This document shows positions 1-10,784 of a stretch of 64,000 bases of DNA, piece after piece. Origin of the DNA: Gambelia wislizenii (taxonomy: Eukaryota; Chordata; Lepidosauria; Squamata; Crotaphytidae); assembly GCA_030847615.1 (NCBI GenBank), contig JAUMIR010000015.1, positions 9,441,501 to 9,505,500 of the forward strand, in the 5' to 3' direction. The notes under the pieces were generated by a model. It did not search any database and had not been told where the DNA came from. It saw only the letters and a list, made by a program, of their open reading frames with translations. A program made the position numbers and the translations under genes. Numbering within the stretch: position 1 is the first letter of the stretch; each line of letters starts with the position of its first letter.

Positions 1-34
1 AGCATAAAAGGGAGGGCAGCACATCAAAGCACAC

Positions 35-36
<2 letters not shown>

Positions 37-68
<32 letters not shown>

Positions 69-1780
69 TTTTATTTCTATACCGCCTCTCTTATAACGAG
101 GCAGTTTCCAACATAACAAAAATCACAACATAATACAAATTACATTAAAATTGCATTAAAATACAAGAGTACAACAATAACAAAAAAGCCAATGCCCAAT
201 GCTGGTGAGGGGCGAGATATGCAGGCTAAAGGGTGAGGTTAAGGGTATGCTTGCCGGAATGCCCAGGTTTTGAGATCTTTTTTAAATTGGTTCAATGTTG
301 GGGTGGAGCGGAGCTCAAACGGGAGAGAGTTCCAGAGACGGGGGGCCTGGGTGGAAAATGCCCTGTGCGATGTAGTAGCAAGTCTCATCTCTGGAACATC
401 TAGCAAAAAGCTCCCAGATGATCTGAGAGTGCGGGGCGGATTGTACAGGGAGAGATGGTCCTTCAGGTGTCCTGGGCCCAAGCCATTTAGGGCTTTATAG
501 GTAATAACCAACACCTTATACTGTGCTCAGAAACGGATAGGCAGCCAGTGGAGGTCTTTTAAGACCGGTGTTATATGGCTGGTCCTGGACGTCCCAGTGA
601 CCAGTCTGGCTGCCATATTCTGCACCAATTGCAGTTTCCGAGTTTGGTATAAGGGTTGCCCCATGTAGAGCGCATTGCAGAAGTCTAACCGAGAAGTTAC
701 CAGGGCATGTACCACGGTTTCAAGGTCCTTCCGGCTCAGGTAGGGACGCAGCTGCCGAATCAGCCGAAACTGATATCAGGCGCTCCTGACTGTCGCATCC
801 ATCTGTTGTGTAAGCTGGAGCGACGAGTCAAGGAGCACCCCCAAACTGTGAGCCGAGTCTTTCACGGGAAGGGTAATCCCATTCAAGACCGGAGGAGTCA
901 CCACCTTCCCTGGGCTGGGCGAACCTATCACCAGTACTTCCGTTTTCCCTGGATTCAGGCTGAGTCTGTTTTTCCTCATCCAGTCCATTACCGACTCCAG
1001 GCAAGCCACAAGGGGGGAGATGCCATCCTTGGTCACTGAAACAGCCGCAGGCATAGAGAAAATAATTTGGGTGTCATCAGCGTACTGATAACCCCACGCC
1101 CCATGTCTGCGGATGATCTCTCCCAGCGGTTTCATGTAGATGTTAAAAAGCATGGGGGAAAGAATGGCTCCCTGGGGGAGCCCATGATCCAAGAATCCAA
1201 ATTGTTCTCGGCGACACCAGAAGTCAGGGTCCTCCTATCGGAGCGTTCCTCCCCCAGCTGCACCATCTGGGATCTTCCTGAGAGGTAGGATTGGAACCAC
1301 TGGAGCGCAGTGCCCCTGATACCCAACTCTCCCAGGCGTTCCAGAAGGATACCATGATCAATGGTATCGAAAGCCGCTGAGATGTCCAGAAGCACCAACA
1401 GGGACACATCGCCCCTGTCAATGCCCAGACGGAGATCATCGACCAAGGAGACCATGGCCGTCTCCACCCTGTAGCCCACCCGGAAGCCGGTTTGAAATGG
1501 ATCTAGAAAATCCATTTCGTCCAAGATCGACTGAAGCTGAATCACGACCGCCCTCTCAATCACCTTCCCTAAAAATGGCAGCAGAGATACAGGCCGATAA
1601 TTATTATACTCCAGGGGGTTGAGGGAGGGCTTTTTTAAGAGCGGTTTTACAATGGCCAATTTCAGGCTCGATGGAAACTGCCCATCCCTCAGTGAGGTGT
1701 TAATAATGTGGTGCAACAAGATTGTTACAACCGTTCCTCCCTGGGCTGCTAGCCATGAGGGACAGGGATCGAGAGAGCAG
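37..1780 (-). mobile_element. L2-clade LINE, copy 1, 5'-truncated
   Basis: Non-LTR retrotransposon on the minus strand: a (TTA)n-type 3' tail (AAT repeats at 37-65 on plus) and the L2 C-terminal region with motifs such as YKALNGLGP and RLWNSLPFELR. It contains the RT active-site YADD (reading frame 776-1192) and upstream RT motifs including FDTIDHG. Compared with copy 2 (offset about 10745) I see one substitution (near 456) and one AAT unit difference over about 1.74 kb. It shares both nonsense codons and the CR1-like patch with copy 2. It stops at 1780, where a 15-bp piece (1766-1780) is repeated at 1781-1795 before cysteine-rich gene sequence begins. It is inactive. The 36 bases before the tail are also shared with copy 2. 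Confidence 0.9.
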
Positions 1781-1795
1781 GGATCGAGAGAGCAG

Positions 1796-2052
1796 ATTTT
1801 GAAAAGGGTCACAGCAGCATTGGCTGCAACAAGAGTTGTTGCAGCAGCATGGGTCACAGCATATCTGGCTTCAGCAGAGAGAGCAGGAAACTGGGATGCA
1901 GCAGCAGGGGTTGCAGCACAATTGCTGGCAGCTACAAGGTGAGCAGAAGACTGTTCACAACAATAGGGCACAGAACAGCACGGGAGTACAGTACTGCAAC
2001 CTCAAGATCAAGAAGAGTCATTAGGGCACATTTTTGTGGCATGAAAGCAAAG
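1796..2052 (-). pseudogene. psi-1: truncated exon 2 of a cysteine-rich gene (gene C type)
   Basis: On the minus strand the sequence aligns with the first third of gene C. It keeps the splice acceptor (TTCCATTTCAG before 2052), a 21-nt leader and an ATG at 2031-2029. The frame is dead: TGA follows seven codons after the start, there is a 1-base deletion after the CCEQS segment, and a TGA replaces a Cys codon after the CSLC segment. The copy ends at 1796 against the L2, so the repeat region and stop are missing. The longest open frame through the region is an out-of-frame alanine-rich reading joined to L2 RT and is not a real protein. The TGA after CSLC and a TTTTCAAAAT variant are shared with psi-2. 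Confidence 0.85.
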
Positions 2053-3715
2053 CTGAAATGGAATAAATACACAATTATATTTACTTGAATTGAAGTGGAA
2101 GAATTTGGGTGAGAAACTAGAATCTGAACATGATTTTCAAAATACATGGAATGTTGAAGTAGTCTCAAGAAACTACAGAGTTTTGGATGATGAATATGCT
2201 CTTTTGAAAGACCCCCATGATTACACAGTTGGCTTCTTCACTCCTATTCACTTCTTCCCTTAGGCAGCTACTTCTCTTTTCTTTCTTAAAATGGTTTGGG
2301 AAATCAGTATCATGATAGATGCAACCAGGGATCCCTGAAGCATAATAAAAACACTCAGGGAGCTTATATCATAGGGATAGCATGACAACGCCTTTTAAGT
2401 AGCTAGCTCTGTTTCCTAAAAGACACACCCAGGTAAGGATTAAGGGAACCCCCCCTTGAACTGGTGAGTTCACTAATGCAATCAAGGTAATTCGACTTGC
2501 AAAACTGGTTTTTCCTCACTACTTTAATGTTTCATTCACAATTGTTAACTCATCCAGAGGATCCATTGTTTAATCCTGGGAAACTCTGGCAGACATTGTA
2601 TTCCACTCAAAACACCTCTTCAGGGGGAATAAATATCACCCCAAAATACCACCAAAATACTACCAGAGGCCTACTCTGACTGTTTTCTGGGTCACCTGGG
2701 ACTTTCAGCTGTTCTTTTCTGCCAAATTTCAGCTTTTTGGACAGGCATAGTATAGCCCATCATGCTGAACTCTATTCCTCTGTCCCAATATTTTCTACTT
2801 TCTTTGATAACCGTGTATGAGTGCTTGAAGCCTGAGTGTGTGTATGTATGTTTTTGCCTGATTCTGTTTCAATAAAAAAATTGTTTTTTTTATTTCCTGG
2901 CTTGGAGACTCCTCAGTGAGTACTGTTATACATAGGTCAAAAGATTCTGCCATTACCCCACCTCTCACAGCCACAATTTGAGCTAATTAACATTCCCCAT
3001 AGAAATATTGATTTTTGGTAGACACACATGAAATTTCCATGGACCTCAGTAATTTTGGTAACAGAATGAATGGAATAATGGATGACTACCCCATTTTTGC
3101 TTGCTCCCACACTGTTCAGAAAGACACTATTCATGGTCTTTGGAAGATTGTCTGCAAAATTGGGCAAATTCTTAGAAAAGCAGTGAATCAAGCAAAATTC
3201 TCATTCATCCCTTTCTAGGGTTGTGAGGTCACAGCTATCACAGGCTCTGAGATTTGAGGGATAAAACCTGAGACCTGAGAACAATGCCTTGTGATGTCAT
3301 ATGGGGTGGACCCTGATAATATCATTAAGATTAATACATTAAGCATTAACTACACTGTATAGAGTATGTCATTCAAATAAAAATCACCAAGTCTAACAAA
3401 TGAAGAATACACACACTTTCCCTCTCTTCTCCATACAAAATGGAGGAGAAGCAGACATTTTGAAGGGGCTGGCATGGCAGCATTCTAAGAATATCTCACC
3501 TACATCCATGGTTTTCAGCTTTTAGTCCTCCAGATGTATTCAACTTTACCTCCCAAAATCCTTGACCCTTGGCCATGCGGCCTGGGGCTTCTTGGACTTG
3601 AAGGCCAAAACAATAGGCAAAAGATCTGGAACTTATATTAAATCCCCCATAACTTTTAATATTTCCATTTCCTCTGAAGTACCAAAGTATTAAGGATCAG
3701 TGAAATATCTCTTAC

Positions 3716-3792
3716 CTTACTTGACAGCAATAGACTGCAAGGACAATGAAGTGATGTGAATTATAAACTGAAAGATGGGCTTCTTTTATATA
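3716..3792 (-). promoter_or_regulatory. TATA box and non-coding exon 1 for psi-1
   Basis: Reading the minus strand, TATATAAAAG (3792-3783) is followed about 35-75 nt later by a donor AAG|GTAAGAG with the junction at 3716/3715. The predicted exon is about 40 nt and non-coding. The same arrangement lies at matching positions in block II (17191-17270, plus) and block III (42307-42232, minus), where it serves intact gene C. The transcription start is inferred from TATA spacing only. Confidence 0.65.
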
Positions 3793-5089
3793 TGGTTCCA
3801 AGAACCCTTCCCTGAGGAAGTGAGGTAGTGTCAAACCATGGCCGATGCTTACTCAGCCATCAAAGTGCATTTCCATATTCTGTGCCATCATCCAGTTTGT
3901 GATGCCTCTTGTTTTGTGTTTGTTATGAACAAAATGTTTTTACATAGTCTGTTGTTAAGCCTAGACACAGCTAATAACACAGTAATTTGCTCCTGAGTCT
4001 TAACACACAATCAAAGTGGAATTTAAAAAGTGTACATTTCATACTGTGGACATTCATCCAAGTTGTTGGTCAGGATCGGCTGAAGAGAAAGCAAAACTCT
4101 CCCCATTGTCTTATCCTACTGGAAACTGGTGGGATTTCCTCATAATTTCCCTTCACTTCCAACATGAAGTCTTCTGGGCATTACTCAAATTACAATGGTT
4201 AAGGAAGACATAAGACATCAGTGGAGAATTGACTGTGACTTTAAGACTGTATCCATGAGTTGTGATGAGGAAGCATCTAGGAAATAACTAATGGGGTATG
4301 ACTGTGACACATCCCATTACAAAGGCATTTTTGTCAGGCTATTGGGACATACAGTAGATTTATCCTGTAAAAAGCTGGAATGTAACCAACAGTCTGCACA
4401 GATTTGCAAAGCTAGCTAGCAGCAGTTTGCAGAAACTAGTTGGTTAAATGTATCAATATTTGCTGGGCTCCGAGCCCAGAAGCTGGGCTGTGCAGAGCTG
4501 AGTTTAAACTTGTTAGTCCTGCTTTGGAGTTCCCAATGTGAAGAAGTTCTGTTTTTGGTCTCACTGTGTCTTGTTTAGGATCTCACAGTGGGAAGATATT
4601 TTTCTTCTGAATCCTGAATATAACTGTAAATATATTCTTTATTATGCCTGAGGAAAGACAAGCAGTTTATTTCAGACACAAACCTATGTGTATGTGCCTT
4701 TACTATTATGCCTGAATGAACAACACTCTGCTGTTTATTTTGGCTGCCTGGACCTGCTTAGGTTCCCAGTGTGTGCCAGCATCTGACAATTTTATCCAAG
4801 CCTCAGTTATCTCCTTCAGCTTCCCTTCAGGTTATAACAAAATATTCACCCATTTTATCCATAAATAAAGTATACATTTAGCTCAATTTCATCTTGTATA
4901 CCACTTTAAATACATACTAAATCTACACTGAAATATATTTAAAGTATTGAATATATATTTAATATGTCCATACACACACCACATTGTATATTTATGGATC
5001 TAATTTATATACAGCCTGAATCCTTTTAGTTCCAACTAGAATCGACCCATTGAATCAATGGGGTTTAGCTATATGTTGATTTCTCTGTG

Positions 5090-5303
5090 TGTATATGCCT
5101 TCAAGTTGCCTGTCAACTTATGTCAACTGCATGAATTTCACAGACAAGGAATCCTCAGAGGTGATTTTGCCAGTTCCTTCTCCTGAAATATACTCTGCAG
5201 CATTTGACATTTGTTGTCAATCTGCTATCCAAGTACAAACCAGAGCTGATCCTGTTTAGCTTCCAAGATCGGGTGGGATCTGATGCCTTAGAGCATTTAG
5301 ACC
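5090..5303 (-). mobile_element. 5S-rRNA-derived SINE (block I copy)
   Basis: The segment near 5225-5290, read on the minus strand, resembles the internal promoter of 5S rRNA (plus-strand TTTAGCTTCCAAGATCGGG, compare the 5S AAGCTAAGC / TACTTGGATG regions). It is joined to a body beginning TATGCCTTCAAGTTGCC at 5094. This is a SINE, not a 5S gene. Block III carries the orthologous insertion, so the SINE predates the duplication. Confidence 0.7.
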
Positions 5304-6829
5304 AAATGTTGACTTGCCACTTATTACCTGATACAGTGAGTCTATTCTAGTTGGAACAAACCATAGGATTCAGCCCAAAATTATCGCTAGCATCCTGTTC
5401 TTGAATCACAATGGCATAACTCAAGGCTTATGGTGTTAAGACAATGCAAATAATATTTTTGGTCATTGGGAAAGTTGGAATCCACTACCAGACATGCAAT
5501 GACCAACACCCCCACACACACATAACCCACCCCAACTTTTCTCAGCTGCAGCCCCCCAAACCCAGTCACTTCCTGGTCCATAGAGAATGAGTGGAGCAGA
5601 AGAAAAATATCCGGCTCTTTTCATATAGCTGGACACAGAGCAGGTACATAATCTGCAGGGACCTACAGAAGAAACCCAGAGGTCCCTGAAGGTACCTGTC
5701 ACTGTGTCCCACAAGAAAAGGAGTGGATAACTGTGGAAGGCCAGGGGGCTGGATTAGTCCCTCAGAAGACCTTGAAGGGCCATGTGCCCACTTGCATCCT
5801 CATTTTGTTTTGCACCAAGTGCCTTCTAGTAGGTGTAGGGGGCATTTTTACCACATTTTAGGCTGTCTGGGCCATTTGGGGCCAAGGAGAAGATTTTTTT
5901 TTTAAAAAAAGCAGGACATCAGAAGATTTTCTGTTCACTTCCTATGTTTTAAGAAAGCCTCTCCTGGATAAAAATTGGTCCAGAGGGCAAAAGCATGGTG
6001 AAAATCCCCCCCAGTCCCTAGCGGACAGTCAAATGCATAATAATAATAATAATAATTCAAAAGAAAATGACCCCTGGAGCTGCACACAGCCCCATGGCCT
6101 CATTTATCCAACCTCTGCTCACCAGTAAAATAGCTGGATGCTTCTCTCCTATTCTTTCTACTCTCCACTGAACAGGTAATGGCTGTGTTTAGGGAGGCTA
6201 CTGCTGATAGTATGGGGGAAGGGAGAGGTTGGACAGGAGACTATTGTACCTGCATCTTGTAGCTGTGTCTTTGATGTAGGTGCATGTCCACCATCATCCA
6301 TATTTCAGTATCTCATTCCTGATAGATATATTTAATATTGAAATACATAATTTGAGAGGATATTTTAAAAAATAAACTTCCTGACTATTATGAGGATGAA
6401 ACAGGGTAGAATAATGGGTAAAAATGAGGAAAAATATAATATGAAAAAAAACCAGATGGACTGCCCATCCTTACAACAACAACAAAAAAGTCAGGCCAAG
6501 TTGAGTCCAATAGATCAGATCATTTTTTATGATCAACATTGGTGGTAGTCCTAGAACTTTATCAGATAAACATGCAGATGGCAGGAGTTTTGTGTCAATG
6601 GGAGAATGAAGATAGTTTATGGAATACTTTTATAAAGAGAGAGTAGGGTTTTGGGATGGCAGTGAGAAACTCAGATGATGTCCATTCCTTTCAGCATAAT
6701 TAGTTCTTTAAATCCACCCTCTAAGCCAGGGGCAGGCATTCCACTGCTATTACCAAAATATAAATGTCCATGTACTCATTATATACTTTGACGAACCTAA
6801 AGATGTTAAAGACACTCAAAGAAAGCACA

Positions 6830-7000
6830 TCATATGATAATGGAGGCCATTAAGGATAATGAAGGGCCACATCATTCTTAAGTAGAGCCTCATTGATCAT
6901 GGAAGGTGCAGAGAGCTATAGAAAAAGCCCCCCCCCCAATGCTGATGTATTTCACTCACTCATTGGATCCAGTATATTCCAGTATTTGGTCTTTCTTAAT
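6830..7000 (+). promoter_or_regulatory. Decayed promoter and exon 1 relic of gene B type
   Basis: The sequence matches the gene B promoter at about 47.97-48.12 kb: the CATCATTCTTCA-like box, the GCAGAGAG motif, a TATA-like CTATAGAAAAAGCC (6916-6929) and a TCACTCACTCATTGGA exon-start segment. The gene B splice donor is not preserved. No exon 2 was found downstream. A shorter inverted copy lies at 15905-16160. Confidence 0.55.
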
Positions 7001-7462
7001 TGTTTCCTCTCTTTCCACTTATAAAATTATCTTTGTTGACATTTTGGACACCAGGGTGAACCAAACTCTAGGTCTATGGTGCATTTTGAAAGAAGTGTTT
7101 GGTTCTTGTTTTTGAAAAATAAGTAACCATACCCTCCAACGTTTTTCAGATGACAACTAGGACACATGTGGCCAAGCTGCATCAGAGTCTGGCGAAGAGG
7201 GCAAACATTATTAATGAAGATGAACATACATGCCAGGAGAACCTGCAATACTTGGTTTTCACCTAAATCTACACGGAAGGACAATATTCCTTATCATCCT
7301 CTCCTCTCCTCCCTGTTGATTTAATTGAGTGCAAACTACTTTTGCATTTTGAGCTCAGTTTGCATCAACTGAAATAAGCTGAAGTCAAATGAGGAAAGTG
7401 GAAGGAAGAGAGAAAAACTGTGGACTCATCTACATGGGCCAGAATATGCTGGCTCTCCACTA

Positions 7463-7646
7463 GCACATTCCACCTGCAGATCTGGCCCATTCTTTTCCCT
7501 GTTACCAGCAAAAAATGGCCAGGACTCCAGATGAGCACACTTGCCATCCCATCCCTGCAGCCACCTCCTCTGCCATATCTGCCACAATTTCTGACATCAG
7601 GAAGCAGGATCTCAGAACATGAGCCCCCTTCACATGACCAGCCTTA
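7463..7646. repeat. Unclassified dispersed repeat, unit 1
   Basis: About 180 bp beginning GCACATTCCACCTGCAGATC and including the CAGCAAAAAATGGCCAGGAC phrase and GAAGCAGGATCTC. It is repeated about 508 bp downstream at 7971-8141 with roughly 85-90% identity. I cannot assign it to a family; no terminal inverted repeats or coding potential were noticed. Confidence 0.6.
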
Positions 7647-7970
7647 GTCACTTGCTGCAAAATCCCTTCCTGGCTACAGAAGAGTGAGGCAGAGAATAGC
7701 TGCAGCAACAGGCCGTTATGCTGGAAAGGGTCCCTTGTGTAATGTGGGACACAACCCTTTTTTTTTTTTTTTGCGAGTGGGAACAGATTTAAACCGATAT
7801 TATTTTATTTGTTTTATCAGGCTTTACCCTGTCTTGGCCTCATCTTTCCACCGAGCATCATGTGGGAAATGTCTGGAGACAAAACGGGGCAAATGCCCTA
7901 CATTTTCTGGACCTCAGGGCTCAAAGACAGGGCCATGATGGGTACATAGCCTATGTAGACAAGCCCATGG

Positions 7971-8141
7971 GCATATTCCACCTACAGATATGGCCCATTC
8001 TTTTCCCTGTTACCAGCAAAAAATGGCCAGGACTCCAGAGGAGCACACTGGCCAACACCTGGAGCCACCACCGCTGCCATGTGTGCCACACTTTCTGACA
8101 TCAGGAAGCAGGCTTGCAGCACATGAGCCCCCACACCTGAC
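7971..8141. repeat. Unclassified dispersed repeat, unit 2
   Basis: Second copy of the 7463-7646 repeat in the same orientation, sharing the CAGCAAAAAATGGCCAGGAC core. The 325 bp between the units contains a T14 run (7750s) and no gene. Confidence 0.6.
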
Positions 8142-8626
8142 TAATGGGCTTTAACAATGTTACCCACTGTGCTTTACTGGAAACACCTTTAAAAGCAAGC
8201 ATCAAAGTATTGTTGGCTTTAATCGCTTTGTGAAATCACATGCAGCAGAGTTTCAGTTTAAAATAGTTGCACAGGAAAAACATAATTATTCCAAACTTGC
8301 AGGTTTACATAGCTTCTTCCTGAAGGTGCTTCTGCAGTCTCAGGTCTTGCCTCCCAATCCAACAATGTTCCATCCAAGTGGAGATACGCTAAAGAAACAC
8401 CAGGGCCTCAATCCTCTTGTTAGTCCTAACAAAAGGAGAACCATTGAATCAGTTGGATTTATCTGTGTGTTGATTCAGGAGATGATCAGACGCTTATAAA
8501 AAAAAGCCGCCAAGGAAGTTGCGAGAACAATGTCACTGTACCACAAAAGGGTGTCGATACCACACATGCCATCCTCCTCTCATGTTTCCTCTGTTTTGCC
8601 TCCATGATGGAGTGATGAAATAGGCA

Positions 8627-8666
8627 CCACTTTTCATTAGCAGAAGTTTCTGCTAATGAAAAGTGG
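8627..8666. repeat. 40-bp near-perfect palindrome
   Basis: The arms CCACTTTTCATTAGCAGAA (8627-8645) and its exact reverse complement (8648-8666) are separated by only two bases. No repeat family is recognised around it. The surrounding 8145-9130 has no gene that I can support. Confidence 0.85.
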
Positions 8667-9139
8667 CATTGTTTTTGTTGCCTTGGAATGGAGGGAGAAT
8701 GGAGGAAGGACTCCTGGAGAACAATATTGTGCAATATTTGGAACATTTGGTGGCATCATTCTCGTGAGCTCTTTGGGATTTTTTTTTTAAGCATCTGATA
8801 ATCTCCTCACCCTTCAACAATTAGTGTAATGGATTTACTGCAGGATTCCAGCAAGGAGTCCTGGAAGTTCCACACTCAACCACTGAGAGGAAAAGAGTAC
8901 CATTAACAACTCCAGGTTGAAGATCTACTAGTTTATATGGTACACTCATCTTGCCAAACTATACACCTATAGCTTTCCATTATTGCATTTTGTATTTATC
9001 TTCCCTCTGTTTAATTCCTAGAAACAACTGTTAATTGTTTTTAATACCACGTCCATGGAGCTGTTATTATCTTCTTGGTTTCAGACAGTTTACTAATTTC
9101 TCTGGCTTTTCTTCTCAAACAAAGATTCAGGAAGGACTC

Positions 9140-10185
9140 ATCCAGCGCTTTCTGCAAGTGCGCTGATGACTAAAAAGGCCAATCCAAGATATAAACAAGT
9201 CCGGTTGCAGAAAGCATGGCAGAAGGTCTCCTTGGGTGATGTTTCCGGGTTGTGATTCCTTCTGCGTTGTCATTTCTCTTCAAGACTTGAGTTCTCAAAT
9301 AAGGCTGCAGCATTGTGGATAGTGCGTCTCCATGCCTCCCAATGTGTGGCCAGGGCGGGACATTGTTGGTGATCAATTTGGCCGAGCCTGAGATTTTGTT
9401 TCAGGGAATCCTTGTATTGCTTTTTTGGAGCACTCCTCTTACACTGACCCATGGCGAGTTTACCATAAACTACTATTTTTGGGAGACGATGGTCCTCCAT
9501 CCTAGAAATGTGTCCTGCCCAGCGCAGCTGTGTTCTCAGTATTATGGTCTCAATGCTGGTGATCCCTGCTTGCTCAAGGACAGCAACATTTGTTGCATAG
9601 TCAGTCCAGTGTATATTTAGGATTGTGCGTATACAGCGCTGATGAAAGCATTCAAGGAGTCGTAAATGTTGGTGATAGGTGACCCATGTTTCAGACCATA
9701 AAGGAGAACAGACAGTATAATGGCTCTATACACACTGATTTTTGTGCTTCGCTTCAGGTGTTTATTACTCCAGACTCTTTTGTAAAGTCTTCAAAATGTG
9801 CTATATGCCTTTGCTAATCTATGATTGATCTCTTTGTGAATCTTGGCATCTAAGGAGATGATGCTTTCCAGGTAGGTGAACTGCTGAACAGAATTAAGCA
9901 CAGATTTGCCAATGGCAATGTGGGGATGATGCTGTTTGTCCTGTGTTGCAGGCTGGTAAAGAACTTCCATTTTCTTCAGGTTGACTTCCAGCCCGAACAG
10001 CTCTCCAGCTGTTGTGAAGCAGGATGTTAGGTGCTGCAGAGCTGCTTCTGTGTGGGTAAGGAGGGCATCAGCATCAGCGAAGAGCAGCTCATGGACTAGA
10101 TAGTGTAGAGTCTTAGTGCGAGCCCTCAGACGGCTTAAGTTAAACAAGCTACCATCGGTACGGTAACATATATAGATGCCATCAA
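9140..10185 (-). pseudogene. RTE-like LINE reverse transcriptase remnant
   Basis: Minus-strand translation gives YRTDGSLFNLSRLRARTKT, then ELLFADADALLTHTEAAL (RT catalytic box decayed from the YADD type), GLEVNLKKMEVLYQPA and TYLESIISLDAKIHKEI, typical of an RTE-like RT palm-to-thumb. Further 3', fragments such as QLRWAGHISRMEDHRLPK and PKKQYKDSLKQNLRLG belong to the C-terminal region. Frameshifts separate the parts. A better preserved but internally deleted relative lies at 45.24-45.95 kb. The clade assignment is from motif memory, not a search. Confidence 0.7.
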
Positions 10186-10187
10186 AA

Positions 10188-10312
10188 ACAATTAAACCCC
10201 AATTTTTTCTGTACTTTGGTGACTCTTTCTTTTGAGTGTACCTACAGTGCAGATCTAAATCAGTTTCAGCATCATACCTTCCCCCCAGGGGAATGGTAAC
10301 CGTGTAAGAGGA
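10188..10312 (-). repeat. Unexplained 41-codon module, copy 1
   Basis: On the minus strand this open stretch encodes VTIPLGGRYDAETDLDLHCR followed by YTQKKESP and WGLIVF. It is about 90% identical to 15770-15893 (plus). Here it is joined to RTE-like RT sequence; there it is joined to a CR1 endonuclease. It belongs to neither family as I know them. Confidence 0.6.
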
Positions 10313-10475
10313 CTCACATTTCTCTGACAAATAATTGAAGATGGTTTGAGAGATGCTTAGATACTCACAATGCAGGAGTCAAGAGTGCTGACTGGAAGTG
10401 TATACAGCAAGGTTGGGTAGCTTTGGGATTTGGGGGCTGCTTTCCCATCCCACATGTAACCATGAAGGGCACATA

Positions 10476-10612
10476 AACAAGTTGAACATGAGCCAACAGT
10501 GCGATGCGGCAGCTAGAAAGGCCAATGCGATTTTGGGCTGTATCAATAGAAGTATAGTGTCTAGATCAAGGGAAATAATAGTGCCACTCTATTCTGCCTT
10601 GGTCTGTGATGT
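10476..10612 (+). mobile_element. CR1 fragment (RT C-terminal region)
   Basis: The translation contains [20 protein letters not shown] and SIVSRSREIIVPLYSALV, a diagnostic segment of CR1 RT that also occurs at 30.9-31.05 kb and 53.2-53.3 kb. It is truncated on both sides. The stretch 10612-10748 carries nothing recognisable. Confidence 0.85.
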
Positions 10613-10784
10613 ACACAGAACACAAACTCACATATCTTCAATAAAGTTCTTTATTGAAGATAAGATAAGTAAGTAAGGGACATTGGCAAAGCTGCAACTG
10701 AAGATCAAACTTACAGTGGAAACAGATAAGAGACACCCAGCGTGAGAAAGCATAAAAGGGAGGGCAGCACATCAAAGCACACTA

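Larger units (their letters stand above)
2045..7110. repeat. Segmental duplication block I
   Basis: Most of this stretch has a diverged relative in block III (2045-2400 with 38.9-39.25 kb; 2400-2930 with 40.7-41.35 kb; 2930-5960 with 41.34-44.5 kb; 5960-6360 with 44.8-45.2 kb). Parts are found inverted in block II (2936-4780 with 16.2-18.1 kb; 6667-6930 with 15.9-16.16 kb). Anchor phrases include the AATTGTGTATTTATTCC tract upstream of exon 2 and the TTAATTAGCTCAAA-like segment near 2980. Apart from psi-1, its exon 1, a 5S-headed SINE and a decayed gene B-type promoter, I see no gene; 6360-6667 holds nothing recognisable. Confidence 0.8.

Noticed and set aside
1132..1971. 279-codon minus-strand ORF joining a cysteine-gene-like N-terminus to L2 RT
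   Set aside because: It is an accidental fusion across the psi-1/L2 junction; the psi-1 part is out of frame and the RT part runs into the CR1 patch.
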